Both the position numbers and the translations under genes were made by a program. From Septoria linicola (Eukaryota; Ascomycota; Dothideomycetes; Mycosphaerellales; Mycosphaerellaceae): 64,000 nt of DNA. The notes beneath the pieces are model-generated. The model was not told where the DNA came from. It made no database searches and saw only the letters and a list, made by a program, of their open reading frames with translations. Below are positions 42,511 through 52,960 of the stretch, piece after piece (within the stretch, counting starts at the first letter, position 1; every line of letters starts with the position of its first letter). The stretch lies in contig CP099427.1 of the NCBI GenBank assembly GCA_024114885.1, positions 248,001 to 312,000 on the forward strand, given 5' to 3'.

Positions 42511-44379
42511 TTAGACTGCAACGCCGGCGCTATCGAGCTGTCTCGGCTCACTTGCAGCCTCGAAAGTGCCATTGCTGAGACGACGCAACTGTTGGGATGA
42601 GCTTTGCCCGGGAGCGACCCAGGTTACGTTGTGTCCAAGCGAAGCGAGATAAGCCACTGTAGCGTTATCATAAGCGTATTCGAAAGAGACCTGGTTCGGC
42701 ACCAACTGATCGTGGAGGCGGGGCGCAGCAAGCGACTCTGCTGCCGTCGCATTCTTGTCCAGCACGTTCCAGAGGTTCTGCGCAGTAGATGTGAGGATGC
42801 GCGAGCCTCCAGCCGCCGAAGTGACGAAATACAGTGTGCCGTTGCTGGAGTGCTCGACAATGGTAGGTGTAATGCTTGACAAAGGTCGCTTGCCAGGACG
42901 AATGTAGTTCGCCGGGCTGGGTATATATCCAAACGCATTGCTCGAGCCTGGCACTGAAAAGTCGTTCATTTCGTTGTTTGCAATGATACCTGTCTCAGGA
43001 ATCAAGACTTTGGAGCCAAACAACAAGTTTACCGTGGTAGTCAGGGCGATTGCCATTCCATTCGCGTCTGCAACGGATACCGCCGAGGTACCAGGGGTCT
43101 CGAGCGACTCAAACCCAGAAGGATCATAGTCAGATACATTGAGCGTGCGAAGCGGGTCAAGCTTAGCTCGAACGGCCTCGACAGTCTCGACACTCAGCAT
43201 ATCCGCTTCGTACTCTGCTAGTCCCTCGACGAACGAAGGATCTCCTAGACTGCTTCGCTGGCCATAGGCGAAACGAAGAGCTTCGTCGAAGATGTGCGTG
43301 CTCTCGTTGGTGGTCGTTGCCCAGCCTATCTCTTTGTAGCCTTCGATGATCTTCAACACTGACATGGCCACAGTTCCGGACGATGGTGCACTGCAGCTGT
43401 GCACATTAAAGTCTCTGTAGGTGATCGAAGCGGGCTTCCGAATAGCGACTGTGTAGTTCTTCAAATCTTCCAAGGTCATGTTGCCACCGGTGGCTTGAAT
43501 GTGGTTGATCCAGGTCTTTGCGAGGGGACCGGAGTAGAATGCATCCGGACCCTGATCAGCAATAGTCTCGAGCGTCGCGGCATAGCGCTTGCGAGTGATG
43601 ATATCGCCCAGTCCGAGACGTGTCCCATTAGGCGCAAAATCAATGGCCCAGTTAGGGTCATCAACCAAGAAGTTGCCAATGACTGGCTCCGCAGAGGCAA
43701 CAGCAGAGTCCATGTATCGAACCAGATCTTTACCGACTGGAAATCCATCCCTGGCCACCTTTGCAGCAGGCAGTACGAGGTCTTTCCATGGTAGGACACC
43801 GTAGTTCTCGTGCAGATGTTGGAGTCCACGAAGCTCTCCGGGAACACCACTGGCAAGACCCCCGTACAAGCTGGCATTCGTATTATTGTTATACATATCC
43901 TGGAAAGCCGCGGCCGGTGCAGTCTCCCGGAAGTCGATGTACTCATAGCTTCCGTTGTCTGAGCGAACAAGGAGAAAGCCTCCTCCTCCAATGCCGCTGT
44001 TTAGAGTTGTAAGCCTATAATTTCTGGGATATTGCCTACGAATCGGTTCTGCCGACTCTGCAACTTGACTCACCTGTGGTGCATGCCGATTACGCCTACA
44101 CAGAGGACTGTTCCAACCTATAAAATGCTTAGTATGGGCCATGAGATGGTGCGTAGGCATACTTACAGTCGCATCTGCTGCATTGCCGCCTTTCTTGAGG
44201 ATATCACCTCCGATTTCACTGCATATTTTCGCTTGACTTGCGACTGCACCCAGCTTGTTGCCTTCGGTGTCTACGATCGTGTCATTGGGTGTCTCGTAGT
44301 GGCCATGTCTCGAGGTTAGTGTAGCTTGAGATACGCTCGAAAGCAAGACGGCCGGGAGAACCAGTGTGTCGAACTTCAT
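42511..44379 (-). CDS. Gamma-glutamyltranspeptidase
   Basis: Three exons (44379-44167, 44117-44074, 43996-42511) with introns of 49 and 77 bases; the 44-base middle exon restores VGTVLCVGVIGMHHS before GIGGGGFLLVR. The product is 580 residues. Signal peptide; GGNAADAT; DFRETAP; SGVPGELRGL; the nucleophilic Thr of the small subunit in TPGTSAVSVAD; LTTTVNLLFGSKV; NNEMNDFS; and the GSRI substrate loop in AAGGSRILT. It cleaves the gamma-glutamyl bond of glutathione and its conjugates, outside the cell or in the vacuole, after autocatalytic cleavage at that Thr. Without the introns the frame also stays open, but 41 residues of non-family sequence would sit in the middle. Divergent from the ABCC gene. 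Confidence 0.92.
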   Translation of the reverse strand: MKFDTLVLPAVLLSSVSQATLTSRHGHYETPNDTIVDTEGNKLGAVASQAKICSEIGGDILKKGGNAADATVSMPTHHLMAHTKHFIGWNSPLCRRNRHAPQVSQVAESAEPIRRQYPRNYRLTTLNSGIGGGGFLLVRSDNGSYEYIDFRETAPAAAFQDMYNNNTNASLYGGLASGVPGELRGLQHLHENYGVLPWKDLVLPAAKVARDGFPVGKDLVRYMDSAVASAEPVIGNFLVDDPNWAIDFAPNGTRLGLGDIITRKRYAATLETIADQGPDAFYSGPLAKTWINHIQATGGNMTLEDLKNYTVAIRKPASITYRDFNVHSCSAPSSGTVAMSVLKIIEGYKEIGWATTTNESTHIFDEALRFAYGQRSSLGDPSFVEGLAEYEADMLSVETVEAVRAKLDPLRTLNVSDYDPSGFESLETPGTSAVSVADANGMAIALTTTVNLLFGSKVLIPETGIIANNEMNDFSVPGSSNAFGYIPSPANYIRPGKRPLSSITPTIVEHSSNGTLYFVTSAAGGSRILTSTAQNLWNVLDKNATAAESLAAPRLHDQLVPNQVSFEYAYDNATVAYLASLGHNVTWVAPGQSSSQQLRRLSNGTFEAASEPRQLDSAGVAV

Positions 44380-44890
44380 GGTTGGCAGTCCTACACAGTG
44401 GGAGGAATAATCGAGGTTATGACTTTGAGGTGAATCGAAGACGTCCGCTGGTACTTATACTTGCCTAGGAAGCTTGTGCCGCCAGCCATCCTGCGGCTAG
44501 TGTGCACTGCGGGAGATCACCACGAGCATGTTGGTTCGTGAAATGACCACACTTCACTGCTCTGCGGCTCTGTTCTCGGCAGAGATGGTCTTGCTGTGTG
44601 TAAGAGCATTCCGGCCGACACTTAGCGATAGGAAAAATGTGCAAGGTCGATGTCGTCTTTATCTTGGTCGTGATGCTAGCAAGGCCTTGCCCGCCGCTAG
44701 TGCCAGATCAAGCCACCCAGCCAAGATCTGCGTGAGGTTACATTTGTGGCGTCTGTTGTGCTCGCGGCTCTCGGAGTTCAGCTGAAGGATGCGCTGCAGA
44801 GAGGAGACATTGATAAAGATGCATTTGCCCGTGTTCATCATGTCTCGTATGTTCCACCGCGACTCCTAGAGCGTACATCCGAGCGTGACA
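44380..44890. promoter_or_regulatory. Divergent promoter between GGT and ABCC transporter
   Basis: 511 bases hold both promoters. I found no clear Yap1-type TTAGTAA/TTACTAA site by eye. The region is otherwise unremarkable. Confidence 0.45.
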
Positions 44891-47800
44891 ATGGAGCACT
44901 GCTCGCTCCGTGCCGATGACAGACTGGGCCCGGTCGTGGGACAAGGATGCCATGACAACTTCGACTTTACACTTCTATTCGAGGAGTCCTTCCTCTCAAT
45001 CCTCCCTGCGGCGCTGTTTCTCTTGCTCGTTCCGCTAAGAGCATCCCACCTGCGGCGACAAGAGGCCAAAGTACTCCGAAATGGATCAAAGAGTGCCAAA
45101 CAAATTGCCATCATCGCACTGGCATGTACACAGCTAGCAATCTTGATCGCATGGAGCCTTCGTCCACTGCAGCGGACTAAGACATCTATTCCGGCGGCGG
45201 CAATCTCATTCTTGGCCTCTCTTGCGCTGCTCTATCTATCATCTCTGGAACATGCCAAGACAGTCCGGCCGAGCAGCATTATCAACTCGTGGATTTTGGG
45301 ATCATTGTTGCTGGATCTGCCACAAGCGCGCACCCTATGGCTTCGACCTGGACCGACCGCATTGCCTATCGCATTCACAATCAGCGTATGTGCGAAGGTC
45401 GTCATTCTCTACCTCGAAGCGAGGAACAAGAGACACTCGCTATTTCCTCGCTATCGGATCTTAGCACCAGAAACACTGGTGAGTCTGTACAATCGAACTT
45501 CGTTGTGGTGGCTCAATCCATTGTTCTGGACTGGCTACCGAAGCTTTCTGTCTATTGACGGACTATACGCTATCGATGCCGACCTCAGCTCCAAGGACGT
45601 GGAGTCATCCTTTGCTCGAGAGTGGTCAAAGCAGTCAAGGGAGAGTAGATGGCAACTGTTGTACGCGACAGCTCTGAGCGTCAAGTGGACTTTGCTGGGC
45701 GTGGTCATTCCTCGTCTGTGCCTCAGCGCGTTCAAGCTCTCGCAGCCGTTGCTCATAGCTCGAATCACCAGTCTTTTGGGTCGGGGCATTAACGACGAAG
45801 ATAGAAACGATGCAAAGGGATTGGTCGGAGCAGCTGCACTGATCTATGTTAGTGTCGCCGTCACCACGGCACTCTATCAACGCCAGCTCCATCGCATGGT
45901 CACCAAGATTCGCGGAAGCCTCGTCAGTGCGGTATATGCAGCAACTTTACATTTGGACTCGGCTCAGCTTTCCGACAATGCAGCTTTGACCTTGGTCACC
46001 GCGGACGTGAATCGTGTGTGCAGCTCACTGAAGACCATAGACGATCTTTTCGCCACACCAATAGAAGTTGCCGTGGCCATCTTCCTCCTCGAGAGACAAA
46101 TCGGTGTCTCCTGCGTTGCGCCTGTGGGATTAGCCATTGCCATCACTCTTCTGAGCTTTGCTAATAGTAACACCGCTATCTCGATGCAAAAGTCTTGGCT
46201 CGCGGCAGTATCTACGAGAGTGGCGTACACGTCAGCTGTTCTGGGCTGCCCAAAGGGCTTCAAGATGCTGGGCCTCACCGAATACTTCATCGACAGGATC
46301 CAGGCGCTTCGAGTACATGAGCTGGCCGAATATGCCCAGTACCGGAAGTATGTCACCTGGCGCAACATTTTCAGTGCCATCCCGCATAACTTCGCCCCTC
46401 CTTTGACACTTATGATGTTTGTGCTCATCGAGGGCCGGCAGGCTCTAAACCCCACCACAGCTTTCACGACATTGGCTCTGGTGGCCTTGGTTACTGCACC
46501 TACAATGGAGATGATACATGCTGTGCCGCAGCTCCAGACTGCACTAGCCAGCCTTGACCGAGTGCAGCATTTCTTACGGCTGGACGGAGGTGGCGCGACA
46601 AGTGGTCCATTCACGCCTGGAATGGATTTGTTAGCTGATCACGGATCGATTGAACTTTCCAGTCTGCCAGACAAAGGTAGCACTGCCACTAACGAATCTT
46701 TGATACAGCTGATTGATGCTTTCATCACCCTCGGCGAAAAAGTGATCCTGGGCAGTAACAGCGTCACAGTTCACCGAAACACTCTGAATATGGTTGTTGG
46801 CGCAGTAGGCAGTGGCAAGTCAACACTGCTGAAAGCTATCATCGGTGATCTACAGCTATCGGCTGGCACTCGCCGCGCAAAACCTAACATGACATTCTCG
46901 TACTGCGCTCAAGACGCCTGGCTGCCGAACGATACCATCCGCAACATCATCGTTGGACAATCGCAACTCGACGAAACCTGGTTGGCAACTGTCATACAAG
47001 CATGTGCATTGGAAGCCGATCTCAACGACTTCGCTGCTGGAGACAACACTCTTGTGGGCGCGAAAGGTGTGTCCTTGAGCGGCGGTCAGCGACAACGAGT
47101 TGCACTAGCTCGTGCTGTCTACTCACGGCGTCACGTCTTAGTCGCGGACGATGTCTTCAGCGGACTGGACACGAACACTGCCAGCCACGTTTTCAGCCAC
47201 GTCTTTGGCACTCGTGGGCTATGCAAAATCCATGGCATAAGTGTTGTGCTGGCGACCCATTCGCAGAAATTCCTACAAGAAGCCGATCACGTCATTGCAC
47301 TTGGAGAGAATGGAAAAATCACAGAACAGGGCACTTTCAAGGACCTTGTGTCCGCCAATGGCTATGTCCATGGCCTCAAGCTTGATATCGCGTCGCAGAA
47401 TGCGGACGAGCCTGAACTCGAGACGGACGAACCTCAGAACAAACGGGTCCTCCCGTCAGGTGCTGACAAGATTGACCTTGCCCAACAGGATCTCGCTCGT
47501 AAGACTGGTGATACAACAGTGTACAAGTACTACTTCAAGTCGATCGGCTGGAAGCTGGGCATCACTCTCTCCATCACCATAGTCGGCTTTGCCATTGGAG
47601 AAAAAGCACCTGATCTCTGGGTCCGATTCTGGTCAGAAGCAGAGTCGTCTGGTCGTGAAGGGCGCCCACTAGCATACTGGATCGCGATATCTTTCCTCTT
47701 CGCACTGATCTGCGTTGGCTCTGCTGGAACACATATCTGGGTGATGCTGGTGCACGCAGTTCCAAAAAGCTCAGCTCAGCTCCACAAGCAGCTACTCGAC

Positions 47801-49219
47801 TCGGTCATGCATGCAACTTATAATTTCTTCGTCAACACCGATCCTGGCGTCACTCTGAATCGCTTCTCGAACGACATGTCGATCATTGAAGGCGAGCTTG
47901 CCGGCGCTTTCATGCAATTCACAGATGGCGCGGCCTCTTGCCTTGCGGGAGCTGCATTGATCGCCGCGGGTGCAGACTATGCTGCTGCAGCTATGCCTTT
48001 CGTCATGGCGGTGCTCTATATGATACAAAAGTTCTACCTTTGCACTTCTCGACAGATGCGATTCTTGGAACTGGAGTCTCAGGCGCCGCTGCTTACTCAC
48101 GTTACCGAGACTTTAGCTGGAGTGACCACGATCCGAGCTTTTGGCTGGCAGAGTCACTCGCACGACAAGTGCCTGGCTCTGCTTGACAAGTCACAGCGAG
48201 CATACTATCTCATGCTTTGCATACAGAGGTGGTTGAACTTTGTGCTCGCGCTGGTCACTGCTGCTGTCGCAGTGATTGTCGTGTCCATGGCACTACTCAT
48301 CCCGAGTGCGTCCAGCGCAGGCGCGATCGGTGTATCTTTGCTCGGCATACTCAACTTTAGCTGGTACCTATCATACGTGATCAACGCATGGACCGCATTG
48401 GAAACATCGCTTGGTGCCATAGCACGATGTAAGAACTTTGAAGCTACCACTGCTTCGGAGGATTTGCCTAACGAGAATGCCGAGCCTCCAGCAGATTGGC
48501 CATCAAGAGGAGTCGTGGATATTCGCAACATCTCCGCAGCCTACAACTCTGGTCAAAATGTGTTGAGCGCCATCTCGTTGTCCATTGCTGCCGGTGAAAA
48601 GATTGGCATTTGTGGTCGTAGCGGCAGTGGCAAGAGCTCCCTACTCCTCACAATCCTACGCATGCTCGACCACTCGTCTGGAAGTATTGAGATAGATGGC
48701 ATCGAGCTCTCATCTATTCCTCGGCATGCCATCAGGACTTCTCTCGCGGCTTTGCCGCAAGAGATCGTGACTTTTCCTGGAAGCGTTGTAGTCAACCTTG
48801 ACCCCATGGGATGTAGTTCGAGAACTCAAGCTGAAAATGCTCTACAGAAAGTAGGCCTTCATGACCTAATCATGGAACGAGGTGGGCTAGATGTCGACAT
48901 GGCCAAGCTCAGCTTGTCTCAAGGTCAGCTACAGCTCTTTGCCATCGCACGTGCACTGTTGCGCAAGTCGAAAGTGCTGATTGTGGACGAGATGTCTAGC
49001 TCCGTCGACGCTGCCACTGAAGACAGAATGATTGATGCTATAACCCAGGAATTTGCAGAAAGTACAGTGATCGCTGTCGCTCACCGCCTGAAGACCATTG
49101 TCAACTTTGACAGAATTGTAGTAATGGACGGCGGGAAGATTGTCGAAGTCGGAGTGCCCGCCGAGTTGTTGCAGAAAACTGGTGGTGCATTCCAAGCGAT
49201 GTGGAATCGATCGAGCTGA
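44891..49219 (+). CDS. Full-length ABC transporter, ABCC (MRP/Ycf1-like) family
   Basis: A single exon of 1442 residues from ATG 44891 (the codon two before it is GTG). An N-terminal hydrophobic TMD0-like part (about 25-170) comes first, then TMD1. NBD1 has Walker A VGAVGSGKST, signature LSGGQRQRVALARA and Walker B HVLVADDVFSGLD. TMD2 follows, then NBD2 with Walker A GRSGSGKSS, the atypical signature LSLSQGQLQLFAIARA and Walker B VLIVDEMSSSVD. The VFSGLD change (Asp where the catalytic Glu is usual) in NBD1 and the intact Glu in NBD2 (VDEMSSS) are typical of ABCC proteins with one degenerate ATP site. Probable substrates are glutathione, glucuronide or similar conjugates, or a metabolite. Shares its promoter region with gamma-glutamyltranspeptidase. 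Confidence 0.94.
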   Translation: MEHCSLRADDRLGPVVGQGCHDNFDFTLLFEESFLSILPAALFLLLVPLRASHLRRQEAKVLRNGSKSAKQIAIIALACTQLAILIAWSLRPLQRTKTSIPAAAISFLASLALLYLSSLEHAKTVRPSSIINSWILGSLLLDLPQARTLWLRPGPTALPIAFTISVCAKVVILYLEARNKRHSLFPRYRILAPETLVSLYNRTSLWWLNPLFWTGYRSFLSIDGLYAIDADLSSKDVESSFAREWSKQSRESRWQLLYATALSVKWTLLGVVIPRLCLSAFKLSQPLLIARITSLLGRGINDEDRNDAKGLVGAAALIYVSVAVTTALYQRQLHRMVTKIRGSLVSAVYAATLHLDSAQLSDNAALTLVTADVNRVCSSLKTIDDLFATPIEVAVAIFLLERQIGVSCVAPVGLAIAITLLSFANSNTAISMQKSWLAAVSTRVAYTSAVLGCPKGFKMLGLTEYFIDRIQALRVHELAEYAQYRKYVTWRNIFSAIPHNFAPPLTLMMFVLIEGRQALNPTTAFTTLALVALVTAPTMEMIHAVPQLQTALASLDRVQHFLRLDGGGATSGPFTPGMDLLADHGSIELSSLPDKGSTATNESLIQLIDAFITLGEKVILGSNSVTVHRNTLNMVVGAVGSGKSTLLKAIIGDLQLSAGTRRAKPNMTFSYCAQDAWLPNDTIRNIIVGQSQLDETWLATVIQACALEADLNDFAAGDNTLVGAKGVSLSGGQRQRVALARAVYSRRHVLVADDVFSGLDTNTASHVFSHVFGTRGLCKIHGISVVLATHSQKFLQEADHVIALGENGKITEQGTFKDLVSANGYVHGLKLDIASQNADEPELETDEPQNKRVLPSGADKIDLAQQDLARKTGDTTVYKYYFKSIGWKLGITLSITIVGFAIGEKAPDLWVRFWSEAESSGREGRPLAYWIAISFLFALICVGSAGTHIWVMLVHAVPKSSAQLHKQLLDSVMHATYNFFVNTDPGVTLNRFSNDMSIIEGELAGAFMQFTDGAASCLAGAALIAAGADYAAAAMPFVMAVLYMIQKFYLCTSRQMRFLELESQAPLLTHVTETLAGVTTIRAFGWQSHSHDKCLALLDKSQRAYYLMLCIQRWLNFVLALVTAAVAVIVVSMALLIPSASSAGAIGVSLLGILNFSWYLSYVINAWTALETSLGAIARCKNFEATTASEDLPNENAEPPADWPSRGVVDIRNISAAYNSGQNVLSAISLSIAAGEKIGICGRSGSGKSSLLLTILRMLDHSSGSIEIDGIELSSIPRHAIRTSLAALPQEIVTFPGSVVVNLDPMGCSSRTQAENALQKVGLHDLIMERGGLDVDMAKLSLSQGQLQLFAIARALLRKSKVLIVDEMSSSVDAATEDRMIDAITQEFAESTVIAVAHRLKTIVNFDRIVVMDGGKIVEVGVPAELLQKTGGAFQAMWNRSS

Positions 49220-49520
49220 TGAGGGCTTACAGAAGCCCTGACACGATTTCACGATCTTCGCAATTTATTCCAGGCGCCGAGAATCTGATTTGCAGCGGAT
49301 AGAGAGAACCATGTGGTGCTATTCGAGTCTAGACTCTTCTATCGATACCGCTCAGCACGGACCCTGGCAGCATCACGTCAGGTTCATGGATCCTGGCGAC
49401 CAGGATCGTGTGTTCGGCATCCGCATGCATTAGCTTTCGTATCTCTCACCCCGTGTTCCCATCTTACACTCGGAAAAATCTCTTTCCCTTTTCAGCCTGC
49501 AAGCAGTACGTGCATTGAGC

Positions 49521-50048
49521 ATGTCAACTACAAGAACAGTAAAATTGCCTTTTGGCAAAACAACTGCGAAGTGCACGATAGAGATCCCTGATACAAGCGA
49601 TGATCCGCCCCCTCCGGGAGCAGTGATTGATTTCACGTACGAGGTGGTGGCTTGGGTAGTCAAAATCGCAGCAGAAATGACTGCTACGGCGCCCTCTAGC
49701 CCGCAGCGATCGAGTTTCAGGCAAGTACGATTATCGAGAGTGCCGCCTCACTGTACCAAGGATGCTACTGACGGACAGTCGTAGCTCATCGGCATCAAGC
49801 GAGAAAGACAGCTTGATTGTATCAACGAGCCAGCTGGTCGAGAACTTGAGTATGGAGCCATCGTGAAGAGACCGAAGCTTGTGGTAGAGCAGGACGAGCT
49901 TCCACCCACACCAGCTCAGACCGAGATGGACATGGCAGCTATGACCAGCGCTTATCTGGACATTGCACCGGAGAGCTACATCGCAAAGACATCGCCGCGA
50001 CTTTGGACGCCTCTGTCGCGCTCTCGATCTTGTCCACTGCTTGTCTGA
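49521..50048 (+). CDS. Small orphan two-exon gene
   Basis: Exons 49521-49724 and 49785-50048 with a 60-base intron (GTACGA...GTCGTAG) give 155 residues. The opening MSTTRTVKLPFGKTTAKCTIEIPD is followed by a helix-like VIDFTYEVVAWVVKIAAEM, and exon 2 is charged with ELPPTPAQTEMDM. The start resembles the next ORF at 50593 (VKLPFGKTTAKCTIEI versus FEMPIGRVNIKVMIEL), so the two may be a diverged pair. A second, earlier AG would give a stop, so the 3' site is chosen by frame. Function unknown. Confidence 0.4.
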
Positions 50049-50592
50049 AGTGCGTGAACGCCCAAGTATTGGATTGTATAGTGAGGATTGAGCACATGTC
50101 GAAAACATACGGAGACTGCCACCTGGTCTCAAAACAGGCGATCGAAAGCAACCTGGCGACATGCTCGACGTAACTTTCATTCCAAAGCAAGAGGAAAGGC
50201 TCTGCATGCCAGCGTCAACTTGAGGTGTCTACACGCAGTGGACGAGCCACCGCGGTCACGAACACTTGTACCAGTGCAACGTGGCGTGGCGAAGCGTGCG
50301 ACTGAAGCCGATGAGCGCGGGCATTTGCACAATCTGAATCCGGCGCCCGGCTACCGTCTGAAGACAATTGAAAGCTGGCGCGTTACTTCTTCACTTCTCA
50401 AAACAATCAGACACCAACGAAGAAACTTAGCGCCGTGCCAGCCATTCTCCACTTCACCATCTTCGAGCCTGCTCGAACTTCGATGCAGCAGAGGCCCGCT
50501 CAACACACCAACATTCTTCCGTCTCTGGAGTGTCTCTCCTCACGAACGACCGATCTTCGAAGACCATAGCTTCTGGCATAAGCTCGTACATC

Positions 50593-51009
50593 ATGGCTAT
50601 CAAAAACACCTTCGAGATGCCCATTGGCCGCGTCAACATCAAAGTCATGATCGAACTCGGCGACGATTTCTCTGGCGCATCACCGGCAAATCGAATGCTC
50701 CTGGCTCGACTCACGAGCAAGGTCGCCGATGCAGTCGCGGAGAGTAGCCAGGGCGATGCGATCGCCGAGCCACTTCCGTGCACCCAAGATGGCCCCATCG
50801 ACGTCGACCTCTCCGTGACAGACTGCAACGGCGATCGGAACCACTACAAGGGCAAGACGACTACCAGTTTCCACAAAGTCGCTACTGCGGAAGCGATTCG
50901 CCTCGGCGCGGCTTCGGACCAGCTGCGTTTCTTCCCAGCGACTGGTGGGCCGCAGTTGCGCGGCGAGGATACATTTGCACAGGTCCGCCCTACAAGCTAT
51001 CAACACTGA
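50593..51009 (+). CDS. Small orphan gene
   Basis: A single exon of 138 residues, MAIKNTFEMPIGRVNIKVMIEL followed by RMLLARLTSKVADAVAES and two polar segments (DLSVTDCNGDRNHYKGK, FFPATGG). Beta then helix then loops can be read, with no known domain. The N-terminal 20 residues resemble the gene at 49521. A longer frame from 50530 exists but begins with a non-ATG codon. An antisense ORF of similar length covers it; the sense frame has the better codon use. Confidence 0.4.
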   Translation: MAIKNTFEMPIGRVNIKVMIELGDDFSGASPANRMLLARLTSKVADAVAESSQGDAIAEPLPCTQDGPIDVDLSVTDCNGDRNHYKGKTTTSFHKVATAEAIRLGAASDQLRFFPATGGPQLRGEDTFAQVRPTSYQH

Positions 51010-51536
51010 AACAATAACGAAAGCTGACACTCCGTGGATAGTGTGGGATTGAGGATGGAGCTGTTCTCGTCGTGCATGGGAAGCAGGCTGGAAGTTAAAT
51101 TCACGACTACTGCATTGCCCCTCCTCCAGATGAGCCGGCAAATGACTCGTGGTATTGCATTCTGCTACTACGAGCTTCGACTTTCATCTGCACAACGAGA
51201 TAGCTGGAGACTCAGCTGACAATAGAAGACTGCGATGGAGGCTAGAAGCAGCAGACGATGAGCCACCTCTTCTAGCGCAAGTCTTCTGCCATACGCGCAC
51301 ACACGCCCGACAGCGAGCTTCGACTCGTTCCAGCACGACGAGATAGCTCATATTGCGATGGGCTACAGTGGAAGCGGCAGAAGCTACAGCGGCATAGTGG
51401 CGGTTCTAGCTGTGCCACCTGACCTGGTGAAGGTCTTGTGCAGGACATATATACACAATACCATCTGTCTCAGGCAGCACAAGTCTACATATCCCATGCA
51501 GCATTTCCCATCACTTGCCAGAACAGCGACATAAAT

Positions 51537-52625
51537 ATGACCTCCCAAACAATTACAGATACCGCAGAAATCACACTGGCACTCCATCTCCAGCAAACTG
51601 TCCAAGCCATGCCTCAAGCAAACAGCATGACAACCACAGCCTCATCCTACCACTCCCTCCACACCCCAGAGGAATTGTTGCCACTCGACCTCTCCCTCAC
51701 CCCTCTGCCCGCGTGCCACGCAGTTCTTTTAAAACGACACTACACTAACCTCGTCACTACCATCTCCCAATCCACCTGCCAACAAATCCAATGCTGCGCC
51801 CTCTCACGACTCGCACGCATGATGCTCATAATCCGCGACTACACTTCCCACACCTCCGCACTTCGTTTCCGTGGTAAATTGGAAGACTACGATGAAGAAA
51901 TGGAGAGTATGGTCATCGATGTCGTGGAAGCAGCATTGACGGTAGATAGGAAGGAGTGTGGGACATGGGAGCAAGGTGTGTTTGCTTCGGGATGTGGAAG
52001 TAGAGAAGACGAGGTGAGCGAGATCATGAGAGAGTTGCGGGAGAGCTTGAAGGCGAGTATGGATGGAGACGGGCATGAGGTGTGCGATGGCGATGCGGTG
52101 TTGCAGAGAGGACGTAGAAGGCGTGGTGGTGACGGCAAGGACAAACCGCTTCCAGACACCCACTTTCTCACAGAAGACATCGGCCACTCCATCGACTGGA
52201 ACCGCATCCTCCTCCGATCCCGCAGCGAAACCGACATTCTCCACCTATCCAAAGACTTCGAAATCCAAGACCACGACAAATGGGAGCAAGATCTTCTCAG
52301 CAGAGAACTCGAAGAACTGGACTTGCTATGGCCGCCCAAATTCAAAGATCCAGAGCCAAACGTTGGAAGACAAAGGGAGAGGAGGATGACTGGACCGAAT
52401 AGTCGGTTGGCGTCGGTACAGCATTCGAGGGCGGGGAGTCGAGCGGCGAGTCGGACGCGGAAGTGGACTGGTACTGGGCTTGGGGAGGGGTTGAACGCCG
52501 GGTTGATGAAGGAGTTGCGGGAGAGGAGCGCGCTTGGTGGCAATGATTCGGTGGTGGGAAGTCCGGTGTTGTCTGCCAAGTCGAGTTGCGATGTTTTGAA
52601 TGCGATGGTGGTTGGGAATGTGTAG
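51537..52625 (+). CDS. Unknown acidic/basic protein, 362 residues
   Basis: A single exon from ATG 51537 (codons upstream to 51438 are open but start with GTG). The first part, HLQQTVQAMPQ and LLPLDLSLTPLPACHAVLLKRHYTNLVTTI, is helical. A region LRFRGKLEDYDEEMESMVIDVVEAAL follows, then a basic run RGRRRRGGDGKDK, the segment HSIDWNRILLRSRSETDILHLSKDFEI, and a Ser/Arg-rich C-terminus. No domain recognised. Long and clean enough to be a true gene. Composition alternates between C-rich and G-rich blocks along the frame. Confidence 0.6.
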   Translation: MTSQTITDTAEITLALHLQQTVQAMPQANSMTTTASSYHSLHTPEELLPLDLSLTPLPACHAVLLKRHYTNLVTTISQSTCQQIQCCALSRLARMMLIIRDYTSHTSALRFRGKLEDYDEEMESMVIDVVEAALTVDRKECGTWEQGVFASGCGSREDEVSEIMRELRESLKASMDGDGHEVCDGDAVLQRGRRRRGGDGKDKPLPDTHFLTEDIGHSIDWNRILLRSRSETDILHLSKDFEIQDHDKWEQDLLSRELEELDLLWPPKFKDPEPNVGRQRERRMTGPNSRLASVQHSRAGSRAASRTRKWTGTGLGEGLNAGLMKELRERSALGGNDSVVGSPVLSAKSSCDVLNAMVVGNV

Positions 52626-52960
52626 TGAGAGGAAGGATGGCGTGTGAGTGACGTGGCGGGATCTGTTCAGGTATGGAGGGTACTGCGTCTACTACGTTAG
52701 CGATCAATGTTAGCTCACTGGTGGTTGCGGAAATCATTTTGCTGGTCAATGGTCGCACAGTATTGGACGACACTGCCTCTCGGACATGCTTTCTGAATCA
52801 GCGTCTAATCATTTCTCGAGTGCTCCTCACCGTTGGCCTATGAGTGCAGCTTGAATGCACAGAGCGCACGCTGTACTTCTCCGTAACCGTGGTCTCGTTC
52901 GCCGCTCTATTCTCGCGGAGCCGCGGTATGCAGTTGTATCTTACAGTTTCAGCACATCTT

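Noticed and set aside
43997..44166. Reading gamma-glutamyltranspeptidase as a single 622-codon exon
   Set aside because: The open frame holds, but the middle 50 residues do not fit the family, while two good introns restore it.
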